Source: CAXMQS01 sp964195995
GTDB lineage: Bacteria > Actinomycetota > Acidimicrobiia > Spongiisociales > JAOTWH01
DNA: 51,060 nt
Assembly: GCA_964195995.1 (NCBI GenBank)
Contig: CAXMQS010000027.1
Coordinates: forward strand, 1-51,060
Direction of reading: 5' to 3'
In this document: positions 1 through 7,736 of the stretch, piece after piece
How positions within the stretch are numbered: the stretch's first letter is position 1
How the letters are laid out: the number at the start of each line of letters is the position of its first letter
Translations under genes and position numbers: made by a program
The notes under the pieces: generated by a model
The model's input: the letters and a program-made list of their open reading frames with translations, nothing else
Databases searched by the model: none
What the model was told of the DNA's origin: nothing

Positions 1-50
1 CTCGGTTTCACCGGCTACATTCCGAGCGATTACGGACCGATAGGGGATAG

Positions 51-803
51 GTGGGAACTGCAATCGCCATCATGCTGACGACAGCGCTGAGCCTCTTTCC
101 GGCTGGGGAGGGACCACCGCTGGACACCGAGGCCGTTGGTCTCGGTGAGATCGTGAGCCTGGGCCGTGGCGACCACGGGCCCCTTGTTGAGTTCCTCCAG
201 ATCCGCCTAGCCAACGCCGGCTTCCGGCCGGGCGAAGTCGACGGAACCTACGGTCGCGCTACTTATCAGGCGGTTCTCGCTTTCGAGAAGCTTCACGACC
301 TCGAGCGTGACGGCATCTTCGAGCAGCGGGATTGGAAGCTGCTCGACACGAACCCTTCGGTGAGGCTGCGCTCTGAGCCAAATCGAATCGAGATCGATCT
401 TGGAAAGCAGCTTCTGTATCTGGTGAAGGATGACGCCGTCGAGGTGGTCGTCGGCATCTCGTCGGGAAGCGGGGGGACCTTCGTTAACTACACGGGACGG
501 AACGTCACGGCGCAGACGCCGGAGGGTCAATACGGCTTCTACATGGAGCGGAACTACAACCACACCTCGTATCTCGGCTCGATGTACAAGCCCTACTACT
601 TCAACGGTGGCTACGCCATCCACGGTTCACCATCGGTGCCGGGCTACCCCGCATCTCACGGCTGCGTCCGCGTTACCAACGACGACATGGACTTCCTACG
701 GACAGAGCTCGAACTGGGAATGACCGTCTATCTCTACGGACAGCGGACGGATAATCCACGCGGCATCAGCGGCCGACCGCTCAGCGGCCCAATTGCTGCC
801 TGA
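51..803 (+). CDS. L,D-transpeptidase with peptidoglycan-binding domain
   Basis: Exported or membrane-anchored enzyme that would form 3-3 peptide cross-links in peptidoglycan. A short hydrophobic N-terminus (about residues 4-17) looks like a weak signal sequence or anchor. Residues about 38-97 resemble a PG_binding_1 repeat (LVEFLQIRL, GEVDGTYGRAT). Residues about 110-230 form a YkuD catalytic domain with H191-G and the signature S202-H-G-C205-V-R207, Cys205 being the nucleophile. An in-frame TAG at 48-50 leaves GTG 51 as the first possible start, with GGGGAT just upstream. The 50 bases before it hold no complete gene that I recognise. Confidence 0.9.
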   Translation: MGTAIAIMLTTALSLFPAGEGPPLDTEAVGLGEIVSLGRGDHGPLVEFLQIRLANAGFRPGEVDGTYGRATYQAVLAFEKLHDLERDGIFEQRDWKLLDTNPSVRLRSEPNRIEIDLGKQLLYLVKDDAVEVVVGISSGSGGTFVNYTGRNVTAQTPEGQYGFYMERNYNHTSYLGSMYKPYYFNGGYAIHGSPSVPGYPASHGCVRVTNDDMDFLRTELELGMTVYLYGQRTDNPRGISGRPLSGPIAA

Positions 804-806
804 CCG

Positions 807-812
807 TAGACT
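807..812 (+). promoter_or_regulatory. -10 element TAGACT, leaderless start
   Basis: TAGACT ends 6 bases before ATG 819, the spacing seen at many other genes here, and supports 819 as the start of the selenoprotein frame. Confidence 0.5.
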
Positions 813-818
813 CCGCCG

Positions 819-1121
819 ATGGCTTTCGACATCACGCTGAGTCCCAGGGCGGTGCGCTACGTCGGCCGCAAGGGCGGCGTGGCAGCTCTCGACTTCGTTC
901 CGCCCATCAGTTGAGGGGGTAACCCGCAGGTGTCGGTCGACACCTACCTCAAGGGCAAGAAGATCGACAACAGGTATCGACGCCACAAACTCGACGGCGT
1001 AGAGATCCTCGTGGCCAACACGCTCTCCAACTGGGCCGAATCTGTGGCCGTCGACGTCAAACGATTCCTGTTGTGGAGCCGGCTCAAGCCGGTGGTCAAC
1101 CACAAGCACCGTCCCACCTGA
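819..1121 (+). CDS. Probable selenoprotein, HesB-like / CC-Se motif family (TGA at 912-914 read as Sec)
   Basis: One 100-residue frame interrupted only by TGA at 912-914 (residue 32), then open to a terminal TGA at 1119-1121. The upstream half (MAFDITLSPRAVRYVGRKGG, then LDFVPPIS) and the downstream half (GGNPQVSVDTYLKGKK, then LDGVEILVANTL) together read like small HesB/IscA-related proteins in which Cys or Sec follows a hydrophobic strand. A perfect 7-bp hairpin with a GGTC loop starts 14 bases after the TGA and fits a bacterial SECIS element. Family assignment is from memory of the pattern. The alternative is a nonsense mutation or two small genes; GTG 930 with GAGGGGG upstream could start the second part separately. 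No selA/B/C/D genes are in this window. Confidence 0.72.
928..945 (+). promoter_or_regulatory. SECIS-like hairpin
   Basis: AGGTGTC (928-934) pairs perfectly with GACACCT (939-945) around a GGTC tetraloop (935-938). The loop begins 20 bases after the in-frame TGA. Bacterial SECIS elements need a stem-loop just after the UGA with a G in the first two loop positions, and the E. coli fdhF loop also carries GGUC. This placement is what SelB-dependent decoding requires. Confidence 0.7.
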
Positions 1122-1133
1122 AGCCACTAACCA

Positions 1134-1152
1134 GGTGCCCCGGTGGGGCGCC
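1134..1152. terminator. Hairpin between convergent genes
   Basis: GGTGCCCC (1134-1141) pairs with GGGGCGCC (1145-1152) around a GGT loop, with one G-U pair. It sits between the selenoprotein stop and the yajQ stop and could terminate both. There is no T-run. Confidence 0.45.
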
Positions 1153-1638
1153 CTAATCTCGGAAGTTGACGTACTGCAGGGGGAGATGGAAGTCGAGACC
1201 CTTCAACACCGCGATGGCCTCCTGCAGATCGTCTCGCTTCTTGCCGCTGATACGAACTGAGTCACCCTGGATCGCCGACTGCACCTTGAGCTTGGTGGCT
1301 TTGATCTCCTTGACGAGCTCTTTCGCGGCGTCCTGGGCGATGCCCTGATTGAGCTTGAAGACGGCTCGCCACCTGCTGCCTCCGACCTCCTCGGGTGTTC
1401 CTCCAGAGATCGCTTTCTGGGAGATCTTGCGCCGAGCCAGCTTCTCACGGACGACGACCACGGCTGCTTCCAATCGCTGGTCCGTCGATGACTCGACGGC
1501 TACATCGTTCTCGGTGAGGCGGGCCACACTGTCCGTACCCTTGAAGTCGTAGCGGGTGATCAGTTCCCGGTTGGCCTGGTCGACGGCGTTACGGACCTCT
1601 TGGAGATCCACCTCTGAAACAACATCGAAAGAAGGCAT
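1153..1638 (-). CDS. yajQ: YajQ family nucleotide-binding protein
   Basis: 161-residue cytoplasmic protein of the YajQ (UPF0234) family, known to bind nucleotides and, in some bacteria, cyclic di-GMP. The N-terminus MPSFDVVSEVDLQEVRNAVD, the YDFKGTDS segment and the ending LDFHLPLQYVNFRD are family hallmarks, and the length is normal. ATG 1638 is preceded by TAACTT with 6-base spacing, suggesting a leaderless mRNA. It is divergent from the VOC gene at 1720. Confidence 0.95.
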   Translation of the reverse strand: MPSFDVVSEVDLQEVRNAVDQANRELITRYDFKGTDSVARLTENDVAVESSTDQRLEAAVVVVREKLARRKISQKAISGGTPEEVGGSRWRAVFKLNQGIAQDAAKELVKEIKATKLKVQSAIQGDSVRISGKKRDDLQEAIAVLKGLDFHLPLQYVNFRD

Positions 1639-1644
1639 GCCGAC

Positions 1645-1650
1645 AAGTTA
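1645..1650 (-). promoter_or_regulatory. -10 element TAACTT of yajQ
   Basis: TAACTT on the minus strand ends 6 bases before the yajQ ATG, so transcription would begin at or next to the start codon. Confidence 0.5.
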
Positions 1651-1707
1651 CCGGTTTCACATTGTCACCCACGACCGTGACCGGTGACCCTCGGCGGAAG
1701 GCAGAGG

Positions 1708-1713
1708 TAGCCT
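1708..1713 (+). promoter_or_regulatory. -10 element TAGCCT, leaderless start
   Basis: TAGCCT ends 6 bases before GTG 1720 and decides that start; there is no Shine-Dalgarno sequence. Confidence 0.5.
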
Positions 1714-1719
1714 CTGGCG

Positions 1720-2058
1720 GTGGGAATTAACGGAATAGGTCACATCTACGCCGAAACCACTCAGTGGGAGACCAGCGTTGGATTCTGGGAGGGGCTCGGC
1801 TTCTCATTCGCTGAGCAGTGGGGGAGCGAGGGTCACCGCGCCGGCCGGCTCGTCAACGCAGGTGCCGCAGTCGTTCTCGCCGAGGCGGATGAGTTGCCTG
1901 CCTTCAACGTCTTCTTCGATGTCTCTGGTGCCGACGACCTGGTCCTGGGAGAGCTGGTCGCGGTGGCGACGCCCCTTGAAGACACCCACTGGGGCAGCCG
2001 TTGGATCAGGGTGACCGATCCCGACGGGCGGACTTTCGCTCTCGAAGAGAGTCCCTGA
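1720..2058 (+). CDS. VOC (glyoxalase/bleomycin-resistance) family protein
   Basis: 112-residue single-module VOC protein. The opening IGHIYAETTQWETSVGFWEGLGF and the ending RVTDPDGRTFALEE match the usual metal-site strand arrangement, although the usual first ligand strand is atypical. Substrate unknown. GTG start with a -10 element only 6 bases upstream. The stop overlaps the next ATG (TGATG at 2056-2060), so the two are translationally coupled and head a run of genes that leads into the pgsA cluster. Confidence 0.75.
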   Translation: MGINGIGHIYAETTQWETSVGFWEGLGFSFAEQWGSEGHRAGRLVNAGAAVVLAEADELPAFNVFFDVSGADDLVLGELVAVATPLEDTHWGSRWIRVTDPDGRTFALEESP

Positions 2059-2474
2059 TGCGTGTCACCACGACGATGCTGGCCGACTCGGCACAGATGC
2101 AGAATGGCAAGCTCTACATCCTCGGTGGCGGCATCTCGACCATAACCACCCGGAGAATCCCGGCGCGGCACCCCCAACTCTCGCTGGTGCTTCTGGTCGA
2201 AGTCGAGCCCCACGAATGGGACCAAAGCCTCGACCTGCGGATACAACTCATCGATGAAGATGGAGTCAACATGGGCATCGACGCCAGGGGAAGCCTGCGG
2301 GTCCACCCGACGTCGAGCGGCAAGCCGGGCCAGCCGTCACTGGTGCCGATGGTCTCGAACTTCGTCAACCTGGGATTCCCTGAGGCCAAGGGATACGCCT
2401 TCGCCGTCGATCACGACGGCACCGAACTAACGAGAGTCGGGTTTCGCGTCCAGCTAGCCCAAGAGCGTTCGTGA
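2058..2474 (+). CDS. DUF6941-like protein
   Basis: 138-residue protein of unknown function. The start MRVTTTMLADSAQMQNGKLY followed by ILGGG is typical of an uncharacterised actinobacterial family (DUF6941 as I recall it), and the rest is a beta-rich domain. ATG 2058 is chosen because it overlaps the upstream TGA and the conserved N-terminus begins there; a longer in-frame start at 2001 would lie inside the VOC gene. The 3' end overlaps pgsA by 4 bases. Confidence 0.7.
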   Translation: MRVTTTMLADSAQMQNGKLYILGGGISTITTRRIPARHPQLSLVLLVEVEPHEWDQSLDLRIQLIDEDGVNMGIDARGSLRVHPTSSGKPGQPSLVPMVSNFVNLGFPEAKGYAFAVDHDGTELTRVGFRVQLAQERS

Positions 2475-3013
2475 ACGTATTCACCATCCCCAACCTGATC
2501 TCGACGATCAGGATCGCCCTGGTGCCGGTGATGCTGTGGCTCCTCATCGGTCGCGACAACCCCATCGGCGCCGGGTGGATGCTGGGCCTGATCGGCTCCA
2601 CGGACTGGATCGACGGCTACCTCGCTCGCAGGCTTGACCAGGTCTCGAAGGTGGGGGAGTTCCTTGATCCGCTCGCCGACCGACTCGCCGTCGGAGCTGC
2701 CCTGATCGGAGGACTCATCACCGACGATATCCCGCGCTGGTTCGCGGTTGCCGTTCTGGCGCGAGAGGTACTAGTCGCAGTCGCCGGCCTCTACCTTGGT
2801 CTGAGGTATCGGCGCAAGATCACGGTGCGCCGACTCGGCAAACTGGCGACGGTCGGCATCTACACGTCTATTGGCTGGTTTCTCATCGGGGTTAACACCG
2901 GCTGGCTGCAGGTCGCGGCCTGGACGATCGGCATCCCCGCGCTGATCATCTACTACGTGGTCGCGTACCAGTACACCGGAGACCTCAGGCAGCAGGTGGC
3001 GTCGGCTTCGTGA
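2471..3013 (+). CDS. pgsA: CDP-alcohol phosphatidyltransferase (PgsA-like)
   Basis: Integral membrane phospholipid synthase, most likely CDP-diacylglycerol-glycerol-3-phosphate 3-phosphatidyltransferase or a close relative. The signature D-G-x2-A-R-x8-G-x3-D-x3-D is complete (DGYLARRLDQVSKVGEFLD, then PLAD), with several hydrophobic segments around it. 180 residues, the normal size. GTG 2471 overlaps the previous stop (GTGA). M. tuberculosis has pgsA2 (Rv1822) a few genes before gcvH, matching this order. The exact alcohol acceptor cannot be read from sequence. Confidence 0.88.
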   Translation: MNVFTIPNLISTIRIALVPVMLWLLIGRDNPIGAGWMLGLIGSTDWIDGYLARRLDQVSKVGEFLDPLADRLAVGAALIGGLITDDIPRWFAVAVLAREVLVAVAGLYLGLRYRRKITVRRLGKLATVGIYTSIGWFLIGVNTGWLQVAAWTIGIPALIIYYVVAYQYTGDLRQQVASAS

Positions 3014-3015
3014 GC

Positions 3016-3021
3016 TAATCT
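3016..3021 (+). promoter_or_regulatory. -10 element TAATCT of gcvH
   Basis: TAATCT starts just after the pgsA stop. Transcription from about 3028 would leave a short leader carrying the gcvH ribosome site GAGAGGAG (3033-3040). Confidence 0.45.
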
Positions 3022-3045
3022 CGCGTCCAATCGAGAGGAGAGCAA

Positions 3046-3426
3046 ATGGAGGTCCCGAGCGACCGCCGCTACACCAAGGAGCACGAGTGGGTTGTTGCCA
3101 CCGATGATGGCAAACACCGCATCGGCATTACCGACTATGCCCAGGATGCGCTGGGGGATGTCGTCTTCGTAGAGCTTCCCGAGGCAGGCGCCAGCTACGA
3201 CGTGAACGCTGTGATGGCCGAGGTCGAGTCCACCAAATCGGTAGCCGAGATATACGCGCCGATGGCAGGGTCCATCGCCGAGACCAACGCCGCCCTCGTC
3301 GAGAGCCCCGACCTGATCAACCGTGAGCCCTACGGCGAGGGGTGGTTCGTGGTGATGGAGATCTCGGATCCGGCAGCGTTCGAGGACCTTCTCGATGCCG
3401 ACGCCTACAAGGCGCTTACTGAGTAA
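3046..3426 (+). CDS. gcvH: Glycine cleavage system H protein
   Basis: Lipoylated carrier that shuttles the aminomethyl group between the P, T and L proteins. 126 residues, normal length. The lipoyl attachment motif ESTKS places the modified lysine at K64, and the N-terminal YTKEHEWV and the GDVVFVELP segment are canonical. A strong ribosome site GAGAGGAG lies 5 bases before ATG. The T and P genes lie about 5 kb downstream, separated from it as in Mycobacterium, where gcvH sits beside garA. Confidence 0.97.
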   Translation: MEVPSDRRYTKEHEWVVATDDGKHRIGITDYAQDALGDVVFVELPEAGASYDVNAVMAEVESTKSVAEIYAPMAGSIAETNAALVESPDLINREPYGEGWFVVMEISDPAAFEDLLDADAYKALTE

Positions 3427-3454
3427 GTCTTAACCTTTGGTGGAGGGTCTCCGC

Positions 3455-3460
3455 TACCAT
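3455..3460 (+). promoter_or_regulatory. -10 element TACCAT of the FHA gene
   Basis: TACCAT ends 6 bases before ATG 3467. This favours 3467 over the upstream in-frame GTG at 3437. Confidence 0.5.
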
Positions 3461-3466
3461 CAACTG

Positions 3467-3859
3467 ATGGACACCGACGAACCCATGAGGGATCACGATC
3501 CAACGATCGCCTACCAGCCGGAGTTGGTCGACCAAGACCAGCAACCTCGGGTGGCCGGAGCCTTCACCTTTGCACTCGTGATCGAGCGAGGACCGCGGGC
3601 GGGACTTGCCTACATCCTGGCGCCCGGCAAGACCACCATTGGTCGCTCCACGGACGCCAACATCTTCCTCGACGACGTCACCGTCTCGAGGCGGCACGCC
3701 AGCGTCATCGCAGACGGCGATTCGCTGGTTGTCGAGGACGAAGGCTCGCTGAACGGCACCTACGTCAATGGGGAGCGCGTCGACCGGTTGGACATCAAGC
3801 CTGGTGACGAACTGATAGTCGGCAAATACCACCTCGCTGTGGCGGCCGGGGATGGCTGA
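3467..3859 (+). CDS. garA: FHA domain protein, GarA/OdhI-like
   Basis: 130-residue phosphothreonine-binding protein. FHA residues are all present: G59-R60-S61, S74-R-R-H77, and G93-S-L-N96-G-T. ANIFLDDVTVSRRHA and GSLNGTYVN are near-identical to GarA of mycobacteria, a regulator of 2-oxoglutarate dehydrogenase and glutamate metabolism. Position right after gcvH and before MerR matches Rv1826-Rv1828. Oddity: the N-terminal ETTSVF phosphorylation motif that switches GarA/OdhI is absent; the tail has only DPTIAYQPEL with one Thr at 13. The regulatory mechanism may therefore differ. Confidence 0.88.
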   Translation: MDTDEPMRDHDPTIAYQPELVDQDQQPRVAGAFTFALVIERGPRAGLAYILAPGKTTIGRSTDANIFLDDVTVSRRHASVIADGDSLVVEDEGSLNGTYVNGERVDRLDIKPGDELIVGKYHLAVAAGDG

Positions 3860-4538
3860 GACCCACTCGATTGGGGCAGTCATCACGTTGCTACGAGAAG
3901 AGTTCCCCGACGTCACCGTCTCCAAATTGCGGTTCCTCGAGGGTCAGAATCTCATCAGACCTTCCCGCACCAAAGCTGGCTATCGGCAGTTCAGCGACGC
4001 CGACCTGGAACGCATCCGCTACATCCTGCGCCAACAACGCGACCACTACTTGCCTCTCAAGGTCATCAAGTCGAAGCTGACAGCATGGGAGCGAGGCGAG
4101 GATTCCGCCACACTTCCCGAGGGTCCGCCGCCCGAAACCTATTTTGCCGACAGTGGTGTCTCCATGTCCGCCAGCGAGTTGGCCAAGGCCGCCGGTCTCG
4201 GCAGGCGGCAGCTCGCCACGCTCATCGAGCATGGCCTGCTGACACCGATGAAGCTCGACGGTGGCAAAGAGGTATTCCGGGACGATGATCTCGTAATAGC
4301 GCGGGCGGCTGCCAGGTTGCTGCGGCATGGCCTCGAGGGTCGTCACATCCGATCATTCCGGTTGTCGGTCGATCGCGAGGTTGACCTGCTGCGACAGCTG
4401 ACGGAGCCGATGCTGCGTCACCGCAACCCGGACAACCGCCGCCGTGCAGCAGAGATTCTGGCCGACTCCGCTCAGGCCGGAAGGGAACTCTCGGAGGCGT
4501 TACTCCGCGGCGAGCTCCGCGACCTGCTGGGCAAGTGA
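3852..4538 (+). CDS. MerR family transcriptional regulator (Rv1828-like)
   Basis: 228 residues. The winged-helix MerR head (IGAVITLLREEFPDVTVSKL, RFLEGQ, AGYRQFSDADLERIRYI) is followed by a longer effector region with a second helical domain (SASELAKAAGLGRRQLATLI) like that of Rv1828. ATG 3852 overlaps the FHA stop by 8 bases, so the pair is co-translated. Likely a regulator tied to the gcvH/garA locus; the ligand is unknown. Confidence 0.88.
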   Translation: MAETHSIGAVITLLREEFPDVTVSKLRFLEGQNLIRPSRTKAGYRQFSDADLERIRYILRQQRDHYLPLKVIKSKLTAWERGEDSATLPEGPPPETYFADSGVSMSASELAKAAGLGRRQLATLIEHGLLTPMKLDGGKEVFRDDDLVIARAAARLLRHGLEGRHIRSFRLSVDREVDLLRQLTEPMLRHRNPDNRRRAAEILADSAQAGRELSEALLRGELRDLLGK

Positions 4539-5557
4539 TCTCGTCCATCGCCGTCGCTGTCACCTTGGTGGCGTCGCTGCCGACGCCGCACCTTCCTATC
4601 GATGCGTTCACGCAGAACTCTCCACCGGCCATCGAGGCCGCGTCGTACGCCCTGCTCGACGTCACCGGCGATCTGATGCTTCTGTCCCACGAAGCAAACG
4701 AGCAGCGTCCGATGGCCTCTGTTACGAAGCTGATGACGGCCCTCGTCGTGCTGGAGAACACCGAGCTCGGGGGCCCTGTCGTCATCTCCTCGCGCGCTGC
4801 CGCTACCGGTGAGGCCGAGGTCGGATTGGTCGAGGGCGAGACGTGGACGGTGTGGGAACTGCTCAACGCCATCATCGTGCGTTCCGGAAACGACGCCGCC
4901 ACGGCGTTGGCCGAGCATGTCGGCGGAAGCGTTGCCGGATTCGCCGACCTCATGAACGCCAAAGCAGCGGAGCTCGGAATGACCAATTCTCACTTCGTCA
5001 ACCCCCACGGGCTCGACGCGGACGGCCACTACAGCTCGGCAAACGACCTGCTGATGCTGGGCCGAGCAGCCCTCGAAGACCCGGTCCTGGCGCGCCTGGC
5101 ACGTACCCGGGTAGTCAAGTTCCGGACGGCGCCTAATGGGGCCGTGAGACGCGCCGTCAACACCAATGCGCTTCTCGGAGCCTTCGAAGGCGTCGCCGGG
5201 CTCAAGACCGGATTCACAGGAAAAGCCGGACGAGTGCTCGTGTCAACGGCGTCGCGAGATGGCCGTACCCTGCTGGCCGTAGTAATGGGAACTGAAGACC
5301 ACTTCGCAGATACCAGGGAACTCCTCGACTATGGCTTCGACATGTTCGGGGTCGTCGATCGCCTGCTGGCGCCGCTTGCCGGGGAACAGGGTGGTGGTGT
5401 TCCTGCCACCATCGACGCGACCGAGGCAGCTCGTTTGCGGCTGATTCCTGAGCTTCCCATCGCCGACACGACAGCCCCCCGCCTTCGAACCCCGCTCGAG
5501 GAACGTATCTACCAGGCGCTTTTCTCCCTGGTGCCGCCGATCGTTGGCACACCATGA
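4535..5557 (+). CDS. D-alanyl-D-alanine carboxypeptidase (PBP5-like, S11)
   Basis: Serine peptidase that trims the terminal D-Ala of peptidoglycan stem peptides outside the membrane. All three motifs are present: S62-V-T-K65, S117-G-N119 and K224-T-G226. The N-terminal hydrophobic stretch (residues 2-16) is a short signal or anchor. 340 residues, with a C-terminal extension after the catalytic domain. GTG 4535 overlaps the MerR stop (GTGA). It is an insertion relative to the mycobacterial Rv1822-1830 order. Confidence 0.9.
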   Translation: MISSIAVAVTLVASLPTPHLPIDAFTQNSPPAIEAASYALLDVTGDLMLLSHEANEQRPMASVTKLMTALVVLENTELGGPVVISSRAAATGEAEVGLVEGETWTVWELLNAIIVRSGNDAATALAEHVGGSVAGFADLMNAKAAELGMTNSHFVNPHGLDADGHYSSANDLLMLGRAALEDPVLARLARTRVVKFRTAPNGAVRRAVNTNALLGAFEGVAGLKTGFTGKAGRVLVSTASRDGRTLLAVVMGTEDHFADTRELLDYGFDMFGVVDRLLAPLAGEQGGGVPATIDATEAARLRLIPELPIADTTAPRLRTPLEERIYQALFSLVPPIVGTP

Positions 5558-6135
5558 GCGACGAGCTATTCATGGAGGTGATCGACGCCGCAACGATTCA
5601 GCGACGAGTTAGCGAACTCGCCACTGAAATCTCCGAGGCGTATCACGATCGGGAGCCGACGTTCGTCGGTGTTCTCACCGGGTCTGTGCCGTTCCTTGCC
5701 GACCTGGTACGGCAAATGAGGGGGTCGATGAAGGTCGAGTTCATAGCCCTCACGAGATTCGGCGAGGAGGGCAAAGTGTCGATCGCGATGGACAGCCTGC
5801 AGCCCCTCGAAGGCGGTCACATCATTCTGGTCGAAGACATCGTCGACACGGGGCTCACCCTCTCGACCGTGAGAAAGATGCTCGAGACAAGACACATCGA
5901 GTCGCTTGAGGTGGTCACCCTGCTGGACAAGGTGACGCGCCGCATCGTTGACGTTCCTCTCGAATACCGAGGATTCGAGGTGGGCGACGAGTTCTTGCTT
6001 GGCTATGGCCTCGACTACGAGGGGAAGTACCGCAATCTTCGCTCGCTGTGGGCGGTCATGGATCTCCCAACGTTCCGGGAGGATCCGGCGTCGCTTGGTC
6101 GGCATGTCTACGCTTCGGATAGGCTGACCGCGTGA
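5554..6135 (+). CDS. hpt: Hypoxanthine phosphoribosyltransferase
   Basis: Purine salvage enzyme converting hypoxanthine or guanine plus PRPP to IMP or GMP. 193 residues. The PRPP-binding motif ILVEDIVDTGLTL is intact, as is the N-terminal GVLTGSVPFLADLVR loop. ATGA overlap with the upstream gene and GTGA overlap downstream show tight operon packing. Confidence 0.95.
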   Translation: MSDELFMEVIDAATIQRRVSELATEISEAYHDREPTFVGVLTGSVPFLADLVRQMRGSMKVEFIALTRFGEEGKVSIAMDSLQPLEGGHIILVEDIVDTGLTLSTVRKMLETRHIESLEVVTLLDKVTRRIVDVPLEYRGFEVGDEFLLGYGLDYEGKYRNLRSLWAVMDLPTFREDPASLGRHVYASDRLTA

Positions 6136-6629
6136 CAGATCCCGTTGCTCTCGAGCTGCTGGGAGTCCGTATTGAGCTCCCGACCAACCAGCCAATCGTC
6201 CTGCTCCGGGAGATCGGTGGGACCCGGTACTTGCCGATCTGGATCGGCGCCGTCGAGGCGACCGCGATCGCATTCGCTCTTGAAGGCGTGGAGCCGGACC
6301 GGCCGTTGACCCACGACCTACTGCGTCTCGTAACTGATTCGCTTGATGTCACCGTCAGCTCGGTCACCGTGACGGAGCTTCGCGATGGCATATTTTACGC
6401 CGATCTCGTCCTGTCCAGGCCCCAGGAAGATGACGTCGTCATCTCATCCCGTCCCTCGGACGCCATCGCTCTGGCCGCCAGAACGAAGGCGCCACTGTTC
6501 GCAGCGGCCGATGTGTTGGAACAGGTGGGGGTCGAGATCCGCGATGAGGGCGAAGAGGACGAGGTTGAGCGATTCCGTGCCTTCCTCGAGGACATAACTC
6601 CCGAGGACTTCGACATAGCCAAGTCGTGA
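6132..6629 (+). CDS. Bifunctional nuclease family protein (DUF151)
   Basis: 165-residue protein matching the Rv1829 / DUF151 family: VALELLGVRIELPTNQPIVL followed by LREIGGTRYLPIWIG, and the RPSDAIALAARTKAPLF block. The name comes from plant homologues with nuclease activity; the bacterial role is uncertain. It keeps the Rv1828-Rv1829 order. GTG start overlaps the hpt stop. Confidence 0.9.
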   Translation: MTDPVALELLGVRIELPTNQPIVLLREIGGTRYLPIWIGAVEATAIAFALEGVEPDRPLTHDLLRLVTDSLDVTVSSVTVTELRDGIFYADLVLSRPQEDDVVISSRPSDAIALAARTKAPLFAAADVLEQVGVEIRDEGEEDEVERFRAFLEDITPEDFDIAKS

Positions 6630-7639
6630 CAACGGCCAAGGCCTTCCGGGCAGGGGTCTTCGTCCTGGCGGCGGTGACGGCTGTGGGGACAATCGGGTTC
6701 CTCATCCTCGAGGACATCGACATCTTCGAGGCCTTCTACACAACAGTCATCACGATTAGCACCGTCGGCTTCAATGAGATCGAGGGTGGGTTCTCCACCG
6801 CAGGGCGAGTGCTTACGATTCTCGTCGTTATCGGAGGCGTCGGGTCTGCTCTGTACACGGCGACCTCCGGCCTGGAGCTAGCGTTGGAGCGCCTGATCGG
6901 CGGCGAGCGCCAAACGAGGAGGACCAAGCGCATGGTGGATGCACTATCCGATCACATCATCCTGTGTGGCTACGGCCGGGTCGGGCGCGCCGTTGCCGAG
7001 GACCTCAATCGTCGCGGTACCGACGTGGTTGTCGTCGAGATCGATCAGGAGCGCGTCGATCGAGCCGTGGGCGATGGCGAGACCGTCGTATTCGGGGACG
7101 CCACTCACAACGCCGCCCTCGAGCAGGCCGGGATCGCTCGAGCGAGGGGAGTGGTGGCGGCTGTTCGCCACGACTCGGACAATCTGGTTATCACCCTTTC
7201 GGCGAAGGCGCTGAATCCGAGCGTGGTTGTGGTCGCCCGGTCCGACAACGTCGAGAACTCTGAGAAGACCCTTCTCGCCGGCGCCGACCAGGTCGTAGCG
7301 CCGCAGGTCGTTGGTGCGCGGCGCTTGGCGGCGCTGGTAGACCGGCCGCAACTCGTGGAGTTCATGGATCTCGTGGTCGGTAGCCAGGTGGTCCAGGTCG
7401 AGATCGAGAAGTGTGTTGTTGCCCAAGAGGGACAGCTTGCCGGTACCAGCTTGCGGGCTGCCGAGGTACGCGCTCGCACTGGCGCGCTGGTACTGGGGAT
7501 CGAGGACGTCGATTCCGGCTTGAGCCTCAATCCCGATCCCGACGCCGTCGTCCGCCCCGGCAGCGTGATCCTCGCCCTCGGCAATGAAGAGCAGCTGCGG
7601 ATCCTGCACGAGCTGGCATCGGGAACTAAAGCCGACTAA
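6626..7639 (+). CDS. Single-subunit K+ channel with TrkA-N (RCK) domain
   Basis: 337 residues. Two membrane helices flank a pore helix and filter (TTVITISTVGF; TVGF is a K+ selectivity filter variant) in residues 10-90. A Rossmann RCK domain follows (HIILCGYGRVGRAVAEDL) with acidic residue at the second strand (VVEID), then a TrkA-C domain to the end. Likely a ligand-gated potassium channel. GTG start overlaps the DUF151 stop. Confidence 0.9.
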   Translation: MTTAKAFRAGVFVLAAVTAVGTIGFLILEDIDIFEAFYTTVITISTVGFNEIEGGFSTAGRVLTILVVIGGVGSALYTATSGLELALERLIGGERQTRRTKRMVDALSDHIILCGYGRVGRAVAEDLNRRGTDVVVVEIDQERVDRAVGDGETVVFGDATHNAALEQAGIARARGVVAAVRHDSDNLVITLSAKALNPSVVVVARSDNVENSEKTLLAGADQVVAPQVVGARRLAALVDRPQLVEFMDLVVGSQVVQVEIEKCVVAQEGQLAGTSLRAAEVRARTGALVLGIEDVDSGLSLNPDPDAVVRPGSVILALGNEEQLRILHELASGTKAD

Positions 7640-7646
7640 TCCACAG

Positions 7647-7669
7647 TTCCGGGTCAGTTGTCCCCGGAA
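7647..7669 (+). terminator. Hairpin after the K+ channel gene
   Basis: TTCCGGG (7647-7653) pairs with CCCGGAA (7663-7669) over a 9-base loop, 7 bases after the stop. Followed by TTG but no T-run. Confidence 0.4.
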
Positions 7670-7711
7670 TTGCCCCCACACGCAACGCAGCGATCTCAGG
7701 CCTCTAACGCT

Positions 7712-7736
7712 CTTATCCACAACGGTTGTTGATAAG
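7712..7736. promoter_or_regulatory. Inverted DnaA-box palindrome
   Basis: A 25-base near-perfect palindrome: CTTATCCACAAC, one central base, then GTTGTTGATAAG, with one mismatched position. It contains a perfect DnaA box TTATCCACA (7713-7721) facing TTATCAACA on the minus strand (7727-7735). A third box-like site TAATCCACA lies at 7637-7645, overlapping the stop of the channel gene. It overlaps the -35 region of the following MerR gene. Confidence 0.55.
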
